Origin: Deltaproteobacteria bacterium
Lineage (GTDB): Bacteria; Myxococcota; Kuafuiibacteriia; Kuafuiibacteriales; Kuafuiibacteriaceae
Reading direction: 5' to 3'
NCBI GenBank assembly: GCA_016703535.1
Contig: JADJBV010000002.1
Span: forward strand, 1,860,001 to 1,924,000
DNA: 64,000 nt
This document shows positions 17,434 to 25,847 of this stretch, in pieces (position 1 is the first letter of the stretch; each line of letters begins with the position of its first letter). The position numbers and the translations under genes are program-made. The notes beneath the pieces are model-generated. The model was not told where the DNA came from and did no database searches. It saw only the letters and a program-made list of their open reading frames with translations.

Positions 17434-19119
17434 GTGCCCGCGCCCGCCCTCCCGATCGGCCCGGCCCGGACCGAGATCCTCTGGTTCCTCGAGCCCGGGC
17501 TGGCGGCGCCGATCGGGCCCAAGTTCGAGGAGCTCCTGGACTCGCGATGGCGGGTCTCCTGCGCCGAAACGGGTCCCGACGCCGAGGCCGCGATCCGGAG
17601 CCTAAAGCCAGATCTCCTGGTGTTGGAGACCCCCTCTCAATCACCCCGATCGTTGACGTTGCTTCGAACCTTGGGGGGCCTGGCCGGCGGCGTTCCGATG
17701 GCGCTGATCTCGACCGGTCCGGTCGAACCCGATTCCATCCCCCATGAGGTGCTGGACGTCGAGCAGTCCTCGGCCGTCGACGTTCGTTGGGTCTCCCGAT
17801 TGGTGCGCGCCGCTCGTCAAGGCGCATCTCGTTCGCCGCCGCGACCGTCCCTCGACCAGCTCGACGTTGCCCTCGGGATCGACGATCGAGCGCAGCTCCT
17901 GGAGAAGGCCCGGACGATGGTGGACCGAACCCGGCTGTGGCTGGTGTTGGTCAACCTCGATCGTTTTCGGCTGGTGAATGAGAACTTTGGATTGGCGGTC
18001 GGCGATCGGGTCCTGGCCCAGGTCGCCCGCCGGATGCGGGCGGTGATCGGCGAAACCGAGCTGGCCGGTCGTTTGGGCGCCGATGAGGTCGCTTGGTTCA
18101 CCACCGTCGACCCCACGGCGGCCAGCGAACGCCTGCGCCAAACGCTGCGAGTGCCCTATGACGCCGCGGGGGGTGAGGTCTCTTTGACCGCCAGCGTGGC
18201 GCTGGTTTCGTCGACAACTACGCCGACCCCACTCGAGCGCCTGCTGGCCCGAGGCGACGCCGCGATCCGGCGTGCCAAGGCGGCCGGCGGCGACGTCGTG
18301 GTCAGCGACGCCGACGAAAATTCGAACGCTCAACGTTGGTACGAACTCGACACCGACCTTCGGCTGGCGCTGGAACGCCAGGAGTTGTTCTTGAACTACC
18401 AGCCCCAGCTCGACCTGAGCTCGAAGCGGCTCTCCGGCTTCGAGGCCCTGATCCGTTGGCGAAAATCAACGGGACAGCTGGTCTCGCCCGGCGAGTTCAT
18501 CCCGGCCCTGGAGAGCACCGGCCTGATCGTCCCGGTCGGCGCATGGGTGATGCACCAGGCCTGCACGACGATGGCCCGGTGGCGAAGTGAAGGCCTCGCC
18601 GACGCGCGGATCGCGGTCAACGTCTCGGCCGTTCAGCTCCGTCGCGACGACTTCCTCGGGATAGTCGATGGCGCGCTGCTAGAAAGTGGCTTGCCCCCGG
18701 AGTGCCTCGAACTCGAGATCACCGAAAGTCTGATGGTCGACGTCGGGACTCGATCGATCCACGAACTCCTCAACGGCCTCCGGGCCCGGGGCGTGCGGGT
18801 GGCGATCGATGACTTCGGCACGGGCTACGCCTCGATGGCCTACCTGCGGCGCCTCCCCATTCAGGTCCTGAAGATCGATCGATCCTTCGTGAAGGAGCTC
18901 GGGTTGGACCCCAAGGCCGGCGGCATCGTCCGGGCCATCGTGGAGTTGGCCAGGGCCTTGAACATGAGCACGGTGGCCGAAGGTGTCGAGACCACCGAAC
19001 AAGAGGTGGTGTTGGCGGAGCTCGGCTGCCGAGACGTCCAAGGGTTCCGCTACGCCAAACCTATGGCCGAGATCGACGCGGGCGCCTGGTGGCGCGCGCA
19101 CCACCAGAAAGCAGCCTAA
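17434..19119 (+). CDS. Cyclic-di-GMP phosphodiesterase with degenerate GGDEF and intact EAL domains
   Basis: 561 residues from a GTG. Residues 1-130 look like a receiver-type fold without a clear phospho-acceptor. A GGDEF domain (about 145-290) has GADEV at 215-219 in place of GGDEF and no RxxD site, so it should not make cyclic-di-GMP but may still bind GTP. The EAL domain (about 305-550) keeps every signature residue I can check: E337AL, NVS, LEITES, IDDFGTGYAS, LKIDRSFV, VAEGVET and QGFRYAKP. It should hydrolyse cyclic-di-GMP. The PYP gene starts 2 bases after its stop. Confidence 0.92.
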   Translation: MPAPALPIGPARTEILWFLEPGLAAPIGPKFEELLDSRWRVSCAETGPDAEAAIRSLKPDLLVLETPSQSPRSLTLLRTLGGLAGGVPMALISTGPVEPDSIPHEVLDVEQSSAVDVRWVSRLVRAARQGASRSPPRPSLDQLDVALGIDDRAQLLEKARTMVDRTRLWLVLVNLDRFRLVNENFGLAVGDRVLAQVARRMRAVIGETELAGRLGADEVAWFTTVDPTAASERLRQTLRVPYDAAGGEVSLTASVALVSSTTTPTPLERLLARGDAAIRRAKAAGGDVVVSDADENSNAQRWYELDTDLRLALERQELFLNYQPQLDLSSKRLSGFEALIRWRKSTGQLVSPGEFIPALESTGLIVPVGAWVMHQACTTMARWRSEGLADARIAVNVSAVQLRRDDFLGIVDGALLESGLPPECLELEITESLMVDVGTRSIHELLNGLRARGVRVAIDDFGTGYASMAYLRRLPIQVLKIDRSFVKELGLDPKAGGIVRAIVELARALNMSTVAEGVETTEQEVVLAELGCRDVQGFRYAKPMAEIDAGAWWRAHHQKAA

Positions 19120-19121
19120 AA

Positions 19122-19532
19122 ATGCGAACTGAACCCCAACCACCCCTCGAACTTTCGGATCGTGTCGGCTTCGACTTTGGGGCGCCCGACGCCCAAGCGC
19201 GCCTCGACGCCCTGGACGACGCGGAGCTCGATCAACTCGATTTCGGCGTGATCCGGATGAGCCCGGAGGCCCGGGTGGTCGGCTACAACCACTATGAGTC
19301 CCGGGCGGCCGGCCTCGGCAAAGATCGGGTCCTGGGGCGCCACTTCTTCACCGAGGTCGCCCCCTGCACCAACAACTACTTGGTGTCGGGTCGCTTCGAC
19401 GACGCGGCGCTGGACGAAACCTTGCCCTACGTCTTTACGCTGAGGATGCGCCCCACGCCGGTGAAGCTGCGGCTCCTCAAGCAGCCGGGCGCTCCGTACC
19501 AATACGTCCTGGTCCTTCGAGGCGGCTCATGA
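19122..19532 (+). CDS. pyp: Photoactive yellow protein (PYP) homologue, blue-light sensor
   Basis: 136 residues. Alignment by eye with Halorhodospira PYP is strong: LDQLDFGVI matches its LDGLAFGAI, and FFTEVAPCT matches FFKDVAPCT. The p-coumarate-binding Cys is Cys82. The hydrogen-bonding Tyr42 and Glu46 correspond to Tyr55 and Glu59, with Tyr-to-Cys spacing of 27 in both. Met100 corresponds to Met109, in a loop four residues shorter. Thr50 and Arg52 are replaced by Ala63 and Leu65, so absorption and kinetics may differ. The start at 19122 is fixed by the 2-base gap from the EAL gene. The stop overlaps the cyclase start (ATGA). Chromophore synthesis genes (TAL, pCL) are not in the window. Confidence 0.88.
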   Translation: MRTEPQPPLELSDRVGFDFGAPDAQARLDALDDAELDQLDFGVIRMSPEARVVGYNHYESRAAGLGKDRVLGRHFFTEVAPCTNNYLVSGRFDDAALDETLPYVFTLRMRPTPVKLRLLKQPGAPYQYVLVLRGGS

Positions 19533-20800
19533 ATCAGGACCTCGAGCGCGAGCACGGCGACCTCCTCGAGTTTCTCTACGTCTGCCCGATCGCCCTCGCC
19601 CAGCTCAGCTCGGTCGGTGACGTCGAGATGGCCAACCCGGCTTGGGCTCAGTTCATGATCCAGATCGATCCCCAGGGGGGCGGGGCCAACCTGTTTGCGG
19701 TCCTCGAACGGCACGCGCCCGAGCTGCGAAGCCTGATCCAGGGCCTGGCCTCCAACGCCGGCGTGATCTGCCGCGACCATCGGGTCTACTTCGGCCGACC
19801 AAGTCCGCTCGCGCCGTACCCGCTGGTCGGAGGCCTGACCTTGGTGCGTCTCCCGCAGGGCCGAGTGATGGCCACCTTGGCCGACCTCTCTCAGATGGTC
19901 GCCCAGGAGCAGACCGCTCGGGAGGCGGAGGAGCGGTTCCGAGCCGTCGTGGACGGGGTGCGGGACTACGCCATCTTCACCCTCGATCCCCGCGGGGCGG
20001 TGACCGCCTGGAACATCTCCGCCGAAAAGCTCTTTGGGATCCGCCGAGAGGACGGCCTAAAGAAGACCTTGCTCGATCTGCTCCCGCCTGAAGAACGGGC
20101 CGGAGATCGGGCCCGTTGGCTGCTCAAGAAGGCGATGGAACAAGGTTGGGTCGAGGATGAGGGGTGGTGGACTCGGGAGGCGACGACTCGCTTTTGGGGC
20201 AACGCGATCTTGAGTGTCATCGACAGCGAGGCCGGTGGCTTCACCGTGATCCTGCGGGACCTGAGCCAACGAAAGCGCGACGAAGACGAACTTCGGACCC
20301 TGGCCAACACCGACCCGCTCACCGGGCTCTATACCCGTCGTTACCTGGCCGACAGCGCCGAACGGGAGCTCTTTCGTGCCCGTCGGAGCCACAGCCCGGT
20401 TTCGCTGTTGATGATCGACGCCGACCACTTCAAGCGGATCAACGATCAATACGGGCACGCCGCCGGCGACGAGGTGCTGAAGGCCGTGGCCCGGATGTGT
20501 CGAGATCAGACCCGAGAGGTCGACGTGGTGGCTCGCTTCGGAGGTGAAGAGATCGTCGTGCTGCTCCCATCGACGGATCTCTTCGGCGCCCGCAACGTCG
20601 CCGAACGCCTCCGGGCCGTCGTCGAGGGTTACCATCAGGATTGGGAAGGCGAGACCTTGCGCGTCACCGTTAGCATCGGGGTGGCGACTTCGAACGAAGG
20701 CGACAACTTGGAGGCCCTCCTGGCCCGGGCCGATGCGTCGGTCTACGAGGCCAAACGCCGCGGGCGCAATCGAGTGGTGCTCGAGCTCAACGCGGCCTAA
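19529..20800 (+). CDS. PAS-PAS-GGDEF diguanylate cyclase coupled to PYP
   Basis: 423 residues, soluble. An N-terminal PAS-like region (about 10-125; FLYVCPIALAQLSSVG) is followed by a second PAS domain (about 130-250; YAIFTLDPRGAVTAWN). The GGDEF domain (about 260-420) has active GGEEI at 338-342 and the RxxD inhibitory site (REVD) five residues before it. It should synthesise cyclic-di-GMP. The ATG overlaps the PYP stop codon, which implies translational coupling and roughly matched amounts. The N-terminal PAS domain is a natural docking surface for PYP, though this is inference. Confidence 0.93.
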   Translation: MNQDLEREHGDLLEFLYVCPIALAQLSSVGDVEMANPAWAQFMIQIDPQGGGANLFAVLERHAPELRSLIQGLASNAGVICRDHRVYFGRPSPLAPYPLVGGLTLVRLPQGRVMATLADLSQMVAQEQTAREAEERFRAVVDGVRDYAIFTLDPRGAVTAWNISAEKLFGIRREDGLKKTLLDLLPPEERAGDRARWLLKKAMEQGWVEDEGWWTREATTRFWGNAILSVIDSEAGGFTVILRDLSQRKRDEDELRTLANTDPLTGLYTRRYLADSAERELFRARRSHSPVSLLMIDADHFKRINDQYGHAAGDEVLKAVARMCRDQTREVDVVARFGGEEIVVLLPSTDLFGARNVAERLRAVVEGYHQDWEGETLRVTVSIGVATSNEGDNLEALLARADASVYEAKRRGRNRVVLELNAA

Positions 20801-20877
20801 AAGCGCCGCAAAAAAAAGCCGAGTTTGGGTGGGCCGATTGACCGTGCTCCTGGGCCGGGTCAACTTCCGGGGTGGGC

Positions 20878-21873
20878 ATGGAGAACTTCGGCCCTTATCG
20901 GCTCCTCGAGCGGATCGCCAGCGGCGGGATGGGCGAGATCTACCGGGCCAAACGTTTGGGCGCAGCCGGTTTCGAGAAGGTGGTGGCGCTGAAGATGGTC
21001 TTGCCCGAACACGCCCGGGACGCGGAGTTCGTGCAGGCCTTGATCGACGAGGCCAAGTTGGCGTCCCGGCTGACCCACGGGAACATCGCCCAGATCTTGG
21101 ACCTGGTGCAGGTCGGCGAAGACTGGGCCGAGGTCCTGGAGTTCGTCGACGGCATCGATCTGTTCCGCTTGGAGCGGACCTTGGAGCAACACGAACGGCG
21201 GCTGGGGGTCGACGAGGCTGTGCACATCGGCAAGGAGATCTTGATCGGCCTCGACTATGTTCATCGGGCTACCGACGACGGCGGCACACCCCTCGGACTG
21301 GTGCACTGCGACGTGGCCCCGGCCAACGTGATGATCAACAAGGGAGGGGAGGTGAAGCTCCTCGACTTCGGCACCGCCGTCGGTCACAGCCGCACCTTGG
21401 GGCAACGGGCCCCCGGCGGTAAAATTCGCTATCGGGCCCCCGAGCAGGTCCGGGGCGACGAGTTCGATCCCCGCTCCGATCTCTACAGCGTCGGCGTGGT
21501 GTTGTGGGAGTTGTTGGCCGGCGAGCGGATCTACGAGTCGATGTCGCTCGAGGCGATCGTGGAGGCCGCCCGCACCGCCGACGTACCGCCCATCGCCGGC
21601 ATCCGCCCCGAACTCCCCGAGGGGCTGGTGCGGGTGCTGAAGCGGGCCCTACAAGCCGATCCTCGCTACCGTTACCCCCACGCCGCCGCCTTTTTGCGGG
21701 CGCTGGAGGATCTCCCGGTCGGTCGAGATCCGGCCCGTAGCCGGCACGTGTTGTCGGAGATCGTCGGGGCCTTGCGGGCCGACGACGGCGGCTCCAACCA
21801 ACCCCTCAACGCCGTGACCGTCGCCGAAGAGGAGAGCCACAGCTTGGAGGACGTGCTGGATCGCGAACTCTAA
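20878..21873 (+). CDS. Ser/Thr protein kinase of the PknB/myxobacterial type
   Basis: 331 residues from the ATG at 20878; an in-frame GTG at 20872 is an alternative. The kinase domain spans about 5-270, with glycine loop ERIASGGMGEIYRAK, Lys in VVALKMV, catalytic loop HCDVAPANVM and DFG in KLLDFGTA. The loop keeps the catalytic Asp and the Asn, but the usual Arg of HRD is Cys and the following Lys is Ala. No membrane helix or sensor domain follows. It lies 77 bases after the cyclase and 21 bases before the PilZ gene, so it may phosphorylate components of the same circuit. Confidence 0.88.
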   Translation: MENFGPYRLLERIASGGMGEIYRAKRLGAAGFEKVVALKMVLPEHARDAEFVQALIDEAKLASRLTHGNIAQILDLVQVGEDWAEVLEFVDGIDLFRLERTLEQHERRLGVDEAVHIGKEILIGLDYVHRATDDGGTPLGLVHCDVAPANVMINKGGEVKLLDFGTAVGHSRTLGQRAPGGKIRYRAPEQVRGDEFDPRSDLYSVGVVLWELLAGERIYESMSLEAIVEAARTADVPPIAGIRPELPEGLVRVLKRALQADPRYRYPHAAAFLRALEDLPVGRDPARSRHVLSEIVGALRADDGGSNQPLNAVTVAEEESHSLEDVLDREL

Positions 21874-21894
21874 GGGTGCCACACTGCCGCGGCC

Positions 21895-22248
21895 GTGTCC
21901 GAAAGCTCGAAGGATCGCCGCCGGTTCCCCCGGGTGCCCCTCAACCTGCTGATCCAATACCGCTTCGACACCTTCGAGGACTTCATCTCCGAATACGCCT
22001 CGGATCTCTCCGAAGGCGGGATGTTCATCAAGAACGATGATGACGACGACACCCACGAAGAGGGGCAGCTGGTCTACCTGCAGTTTACGCTCAAGGACGG
22101 GACACGCCTGATCGAGGGCCTCGGCAAGATCGTGCGGATCAACGACCAACGTTCGGGCGACCCTGGCTTGGGGATCGAGTTCCTCAACTTCGACGAAGAC
22201 AGCAAGGCTCTGATCGAAGCGATCGTCCGAGAGCGGGCCGAGGGTTAG
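21895..22248 (+). CDS. PilZ-domain cyclic-di-GMP receptor
   Basis: 117 residues from a GTG, a single PilZ domain. The cyclic-di-GMP-binding signature is present: the RxxxR-type element in DRRRFPRVPL and D/NxSxxG in DLSEGGMFI. The C-terminal barrel continues with GKIVRIND and GLGIEFLNFDE. An acidic run (DDDDD) sits in a surface loop. It would act as the output of the cyclic-di-GMP made and degraded by the genes upstream. Myxobacterial single-domain PilZ proteins can affect pili and motility, but the partner here is unknown. Confidence 0.88.
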   Translation: MSESSKDRRRFPRVPLNLLIQYRFDTFEDFISEYASDLSEGGMFIKNDDDDDTHEEGQLVYLQFTLKDGTRLIEGLGKIVRINDQRSGDPGLGIEFLNFDEDSKALIEAIVRERAEG

Positions 22249-22279
22249 GCGGCGGGTGTCGCACCCCCCGGGCGCCCAC

Positions 22280-22807
22280 TCAGTGGCCCCACATCCCCAG
22301 CAGCCAAAGGCCGACGTAGCCCAAGGCCGGTGACAAGAGCGAGGCGCCGGCCAAGATCGGCCACACCGAACGTCCCCGGGCCCTCCGCATCAGGTAAGGG
22401 AGCCAAAACCAACCGAGTTGGATCGCCCCCGCGACCGCGCCCAAGGCGGCGGCCAGCGGCAGCAGGAAGCTGGTGCCGCCGTTGCCTCCGGCGGCCAACG
22501 TCAAGACGGCGGAGGTGGCGACCACAGCGCCCCAAACGGCGCCTACGCCCACACCCGCCAACAACAAGGGAGCGACCTTGGCGCGACCCAGGGGCCCCAC
22601 GAACAAGCGACGCAACAAGGGGCCCAACACGCCGCCGGTGACCGCACCCAGGGCACCAGCGATGCCCGCGTAGACCAAGGCGCCGGCACCGCCGATCGCC
22701 GCCGGCGCCAAAAAACACGAGACAGCGCCGACCAGGGCGAGGTCACTGGACCAGCGTCGGGCCGAACCCAACGGCGGCGAAACCGGCACCAACGAACCGT
22801 CGCCCAT
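22280..22807 (-). CDS. Predicted integral membrane protein
   Basis: 175 residues with five to six hydrophobic helices rich in Ala, Gly and Leu and a short Arg-rich loop (PYLMRRARGRSVW). No recognised family or catalytic motif. It is convergent with the PilZ gene and overlaps the first bases upstream of the next plus-strand gene. It could be a small structural or carrier-associated protein; I cannot assign a function. Confidence 0.6.
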   Translation of the reverse strand: MGDGSLVPVSPPLGSARRWSSDLALVGAVSCFLAPAAIGGAGALVYAGIAGALGAVTGGVLGPLLRRLFVGPLGRAKVAPLLLAGVGVGAVWGAVVATSAVLTLAAGGNGGTSFLLPLAAALGAVAGAIQLGWFWLPYLMRRARGRSVWPILAGASLLSPALGYVGLWLLGMWGH

Positions 22808-22967
22808 GCGCCAAAAGACAACCTCCGCCCTGGCCGACTTTCATCCCCAGGGTTGGTCGATTTCCCACGGAGGCGAAGGCGCTGAGGTGCCGCTGGCTTG
22901 GCGCGCTCCCCTCCTATTTGGGGGCCGGACTGGACCACCCTCCTCGGCTGACGCAAGCTCGCCAGCG

Positions 22968-23801
22968 ATGTTTGCGGCGGCGCTGTTCGTGACCTTGTTG
23001 GGTGCGCCCGGGCCCGTCGTGGTGGGACCCGGCGAGGCCTTTGGGGTGCAAGGTGCGATCGCGCTGAAGAGTCTGCAGGTCTTGGACTTTGATGCGAAGC
23101 GGGGGCTGCTGGCCCTCAAGGTGCGCACCACCGCGTTGCCGTACCATGACGCCTCCAGCGAGGACTCGAGCGACGTCGCGCCAGCCGACTGTGGCTACGC
23201 CGGATTTCAGAAGACGCCCTACGATGGCGTCACCCTGTTGCTGTGGGATCTCGAGCGAAAGAACGTCGAGGAGTGGGTGATCTATCGAGCCACCCACAAC
23301 GCGAAGGACTGCACGGCCCCGGCGGTCTCCAAGAAGAACTTGGCCGAGGCCAAGGCCGCCCTGGAGAAGGCCAAACTCAAGAGCACCGGTGAGGCCCCCG
23401 CGGAGCCGGTGGAGCGGCTGGAGGCGTTGCGGCTGCCGCTCGGTGAACGGAAGGTCGCCCTCACTTTTGCTCAGCAGGAGGTCGAGATCTGCGACGGGGA
23501 GCGCGCCCCCACCGAAGTTTGGGAGAAGGAGGCGCGGCGGGAGGCCTGCCAAGGCCCGACGTCGGCCATGAACCAGGCGGTGACCCTGCTGGTCAACATC
23601 GACAAACGTCCGGCCTACTTGCGCTGGGACACCTACGAGACGGGCTACGGCCGAAGCGCGGAGTTTTCGGTCGTGCAATTCGCGAGCTCGGGATCGAAGG
23701 TGGTGTTGATCGAGCAGCTCCGGCTGAACGGCGGCATGGCCGGCGAAGCGGAGGGCGCCTGGCGGTTGAGTTGTTCGCCGATCTTGGAGCTGGGGCCGTA
23801 G
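22968..23801 (+). CDS. Secreted protein of unknown function
   Basis: 277 residues from the ATG at 22968. This start is preferred because it gives a signal peptide (MFAAALFVTLLGAPGP), while upstream in-frame codons read as non-coding. The mature protein has a beta-rich start (LKSLQVLDFDAKRGLLALKV), a Lys/Glu/Ala-rich helix at about 125-145 and two Cys pairs. No family recognised. It is convergent with the next lipoprotein gene with 1 base between stops. Confidence 0.65.
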   Translation: MFAAALFVTLLGAPGPVVVGPGEAFGVQGAIALKSLQVLDFDAKRGLLALKVRTTALPYHDASSEDSSDVAPADCGYAGFQKTPYDGVTLLLWDLERKNVEEWVIYRATHNAKDCTAPAVSKKNLAEAKAALEKAKLKSTGEAPAEPVERLEALRLPLGERKVALTFAQQEVEICDGERAPTEVWEKEARREACQGPTSAMNQAVTLLVNIDKRPAYLRWDTYETGYGRSAEFSVVQFASSGSKVVLIEQLRLNGGMAGEAEGAWRLSCSPILELGP

Positions 23802-23802
23802 G

Positions 23803-24786
23803 TCACGGCGCGTAGCGCAAGATCACGCCACCACCGACCAAAAACACGCCATCGTTGCTGGCAGTGACGGCCCGGAAGATCTCGTCGGGGTAGTTGGTGC
23901 GGATCACCGACCACTCGACGCCGTCGAAGCGCGCGAAGGTCCCGCCTTCACCGACCACCCACAGTTGGCCGTCGTCGTCGACCGCGGCGCCGTGGAGCGG
24001 AGGGAACACCGGGTGTTGGACCCGAGACCAACGGCCAAACTCGCGCCGTAAGGTCACCGCGGTGGTCGATCCGCCGACCGCGTAGAGGGGCTGTCCAAGC
24101 TTGCCAGCCAAGGCCCGGAGCGGGACTCGAGTGCCGCTCGACTGGCGCTTCAAGTTCTGGCCGTCGTAGTGCAGCACCAAACCTCCGTCGCCCACAAAAT
24201 CGGCGCTGCTGGAGGTCTCGGCCCGCACCGCGAGGAGCGCCGAGTCGAGGGGAGCGGTGCCGGTGTCCACCAGGGGCAACTCCACCAAGGCCTCACCTTC
24301 AAGGCGCAGCGCTGCCCCTTCGGCGGCGACGAAAAATCCCGAGTGACCGTCGCCGCTGGCCGCGGTCAGCCGTTGTTCGCCAGGGCTGGTGGCCGGGCCA
24401 AATCGTCCCAGCCCACCCCGGGCCAGGAGCCCATCGCCGACCAACAGGAGCTCACCCGACGGCAGTTGCCCCAGGCCGCGGATCGGCCCGCTCCAGCCAC
24501 TCGGCACCACGGTTTCGGTCCAGACGCCGGAGACCCGGGTCAGCAGCAGAGTCGAGACCTCGTTGCCGCCCGCCACCACCACCTTGGGGCCATCCGACGG
24601 CACCTCGGCCGCTACCGCCGTGATCCCGGGCAGGCCCGCGGCCTCCAAACGTAAGGTGGCACCCCCGACCGAAACCGGCAGCAGATCGGCGGTGCAACCC
24701 GCGGAGCCAAGGAGCAGCAGGCCAAGGTGCAAAGCCCAAAGAAGTGGTCCGCGCGGCGCCTTTGCCACCTCGGAGCAAGTCCCCAT
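23803..24786 (-). CDS. Lipoprotein, predicted beta-propeller
   Basis: 327 residues. The signal peptide ends LLLLGSAGC, a near-canonical lipobox. Short repeated units such as LLVGDGLLARGG, FVGDGGLVLHYDG, WVVGEGGTFARFDG and FLVGGGVILRYAP suggest blades of a beta-propeller of the kind frequent in myxobacterial surface lipoproteins. Start at ATG 24786; a later start would still keep the signal peptide. Ligand unknown. Divergent from ctaA with 59 bases between. Confidence 0.7.
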   Translation of the reverse strand: MGTCSEVAKAPRGPLLWALHLGLLLLGSAGCTADLLPVSVGGATLRLEAAGLPGITAVAAEVPSDGPKVVVAGGNEVSTLLLTRVSGVWTETVVPSGWSGPIRGLGQLPSGELLLVGDGLLARGGLGRFGPATSPGEQRLTAASGDGHSGFFVAAEGAALRLEGEALVELPLVDTGTAPLDSALLAVRAETSSSADFVGDGGLVLHYDGQNLKRQSSGTRVPLRALAGKLGQPLYAVGGSTTAVTLRREFGRWSRVQHPVFPPLHGAAVDDDGQLWVVGEGGTFARFDGVEWSVIRTNYPDEIFRAVTASNDGVFLVGGGVILRYAP

Positions 24787-24845
24787 GCCCGACCCGCTAC
24801 CAGCTTTCGCTTTACAAGTCCCGCGGAGCGCGCCTCTTCTTGCCC

Positions 24846-25808
24846 ATGCGCCTCGACCGCTTCCAGAAGTTGGCGCTCGCCACCACCTTGGCCACCTACG
24901 TCTTGATCGGCGTCGGCGGCTTGGTGCGGGCGGCGGGCGCGGGCCTTGGCTGCCCGGACTGGCCCCGCTGTTTTGATCGTTGGTACCCCCCTTTTGACGC
25001 CTCAGGGGTGCCGGCCCACATCGACCCGGCGTTGTTCAACTTCGCCAAGGCGTGGACCGAATACCTGAACCGACTGTTGGGGGTGGCGGTGGGTTTCCTG
25101 ATCTTTGCAACTTTGGTTGCAGCGGTGGTCCGGCACCGGCGGACGCCGCGGGTCCTGTGGCCCACGGTCTTGGCCTTCCTCTTCGTGGGCTTCGAGGGTT
25201 GGTTGGGCGGGATGGTCGTGCGCTCTCAGCTCCGCCCGATCGTGCTCACCGCCCACTTGGTCTTCGCCTTGTTGGTGGTCAGCCTGCTCCTCTACGCCAC
25301 GGTCTCGGCGTTTTTTCCGAGCGGGAAGATCGCCGGCCCCATCCCAGATGCTCGCGTGCGCCTCGGCCGGGCCACCTTGGCGGTGATGGTCTTGGTGTTG
25401 GTGCAGGCCGCCTTTGGCGCTTTGGTGCGTGGTGAGATTCAGCTCTTGGCGGAGGCCTCGGGGGAGGCGGGCCGGGCCGGCTGGTTGGCCCAGGTTGGCC
25501 TGCTCGACGTGGTCCACCGCAACCTCGCCGTGTTGACCACCCTGGCGGTCCTGGGCCTGGCGTGGTGGGTGCGGAGGCAAGCCATCGTCGAGGCGCCGCT
25601 TTTGACCGCGGTCGATCTGTCAGTGTGGGTGACGATCACCCAAGTTTTGGCGGGCTTGGGGCTGGCTTACCTCGGCTTCCCTCGGGTGCTGCAGGTGCTG
25701 CACCTGTGGGCCGGGTCGATCTTGCTCGGTTGCCTGACGGTGTTGGGGCTTTTGGTCTACCGCCTGGACCCTCGGGGCGCCGTCGAACCGTCCCCAGCCC
25801 TGGGGTGA
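24846..25808 (+). CDS. ctaA: Haem A synthase CtaA/Cox15
   Basis: 320 residues from the ATG at 24846. The N-terminus carries the family signature GGLVRAAGAGLGCPDWPRCF. Eight membrane helices are apparent, with conserved His in EYLNRLLG-adjacent, LTAHLVFALL, DVVHRNLAVL and LQVLHLWAGS segments. It oxidises the haem O C8 methyl to make haem A for aa3-type cytochrome oxidase. The stop abuts the nfeD-like gene. No ctaB or oxidase subunit gene is in the window. Confidence 0.93.
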   Translation: MRLDRFQKLALATTLATYVLIGVGGLVRAAGAGLGCPDWPRCFDRWYPPFDASGVPAHIDPALFNFAKAWTEYLNRLLGVAVGFLIFATLVAAVVRHRRTPRVLWPTVLAFLFVGFEGWLGGMVVRSQLRPIVLTAHLVFALLVVSLLLYATVSAFFPSGKIAGPIPDARVRLGRATLAVMVLVLVQAAFGALVRGEIQLLAEASGEAGRAGWLAQVGLLDVVHRNLAVLTTLAVLGLAWWVRRQAIVEAPLLTAVDLSVWVTITQVLAGLGLAYLGFPRVLQVLHLWAGSILLGCLTVLGLLVYRLDPRGAVEPSPALG

Positions 25809-25847
25809 TTGACCCAGGCGCCGGACCGACACACCCTCCGGTCGAAC

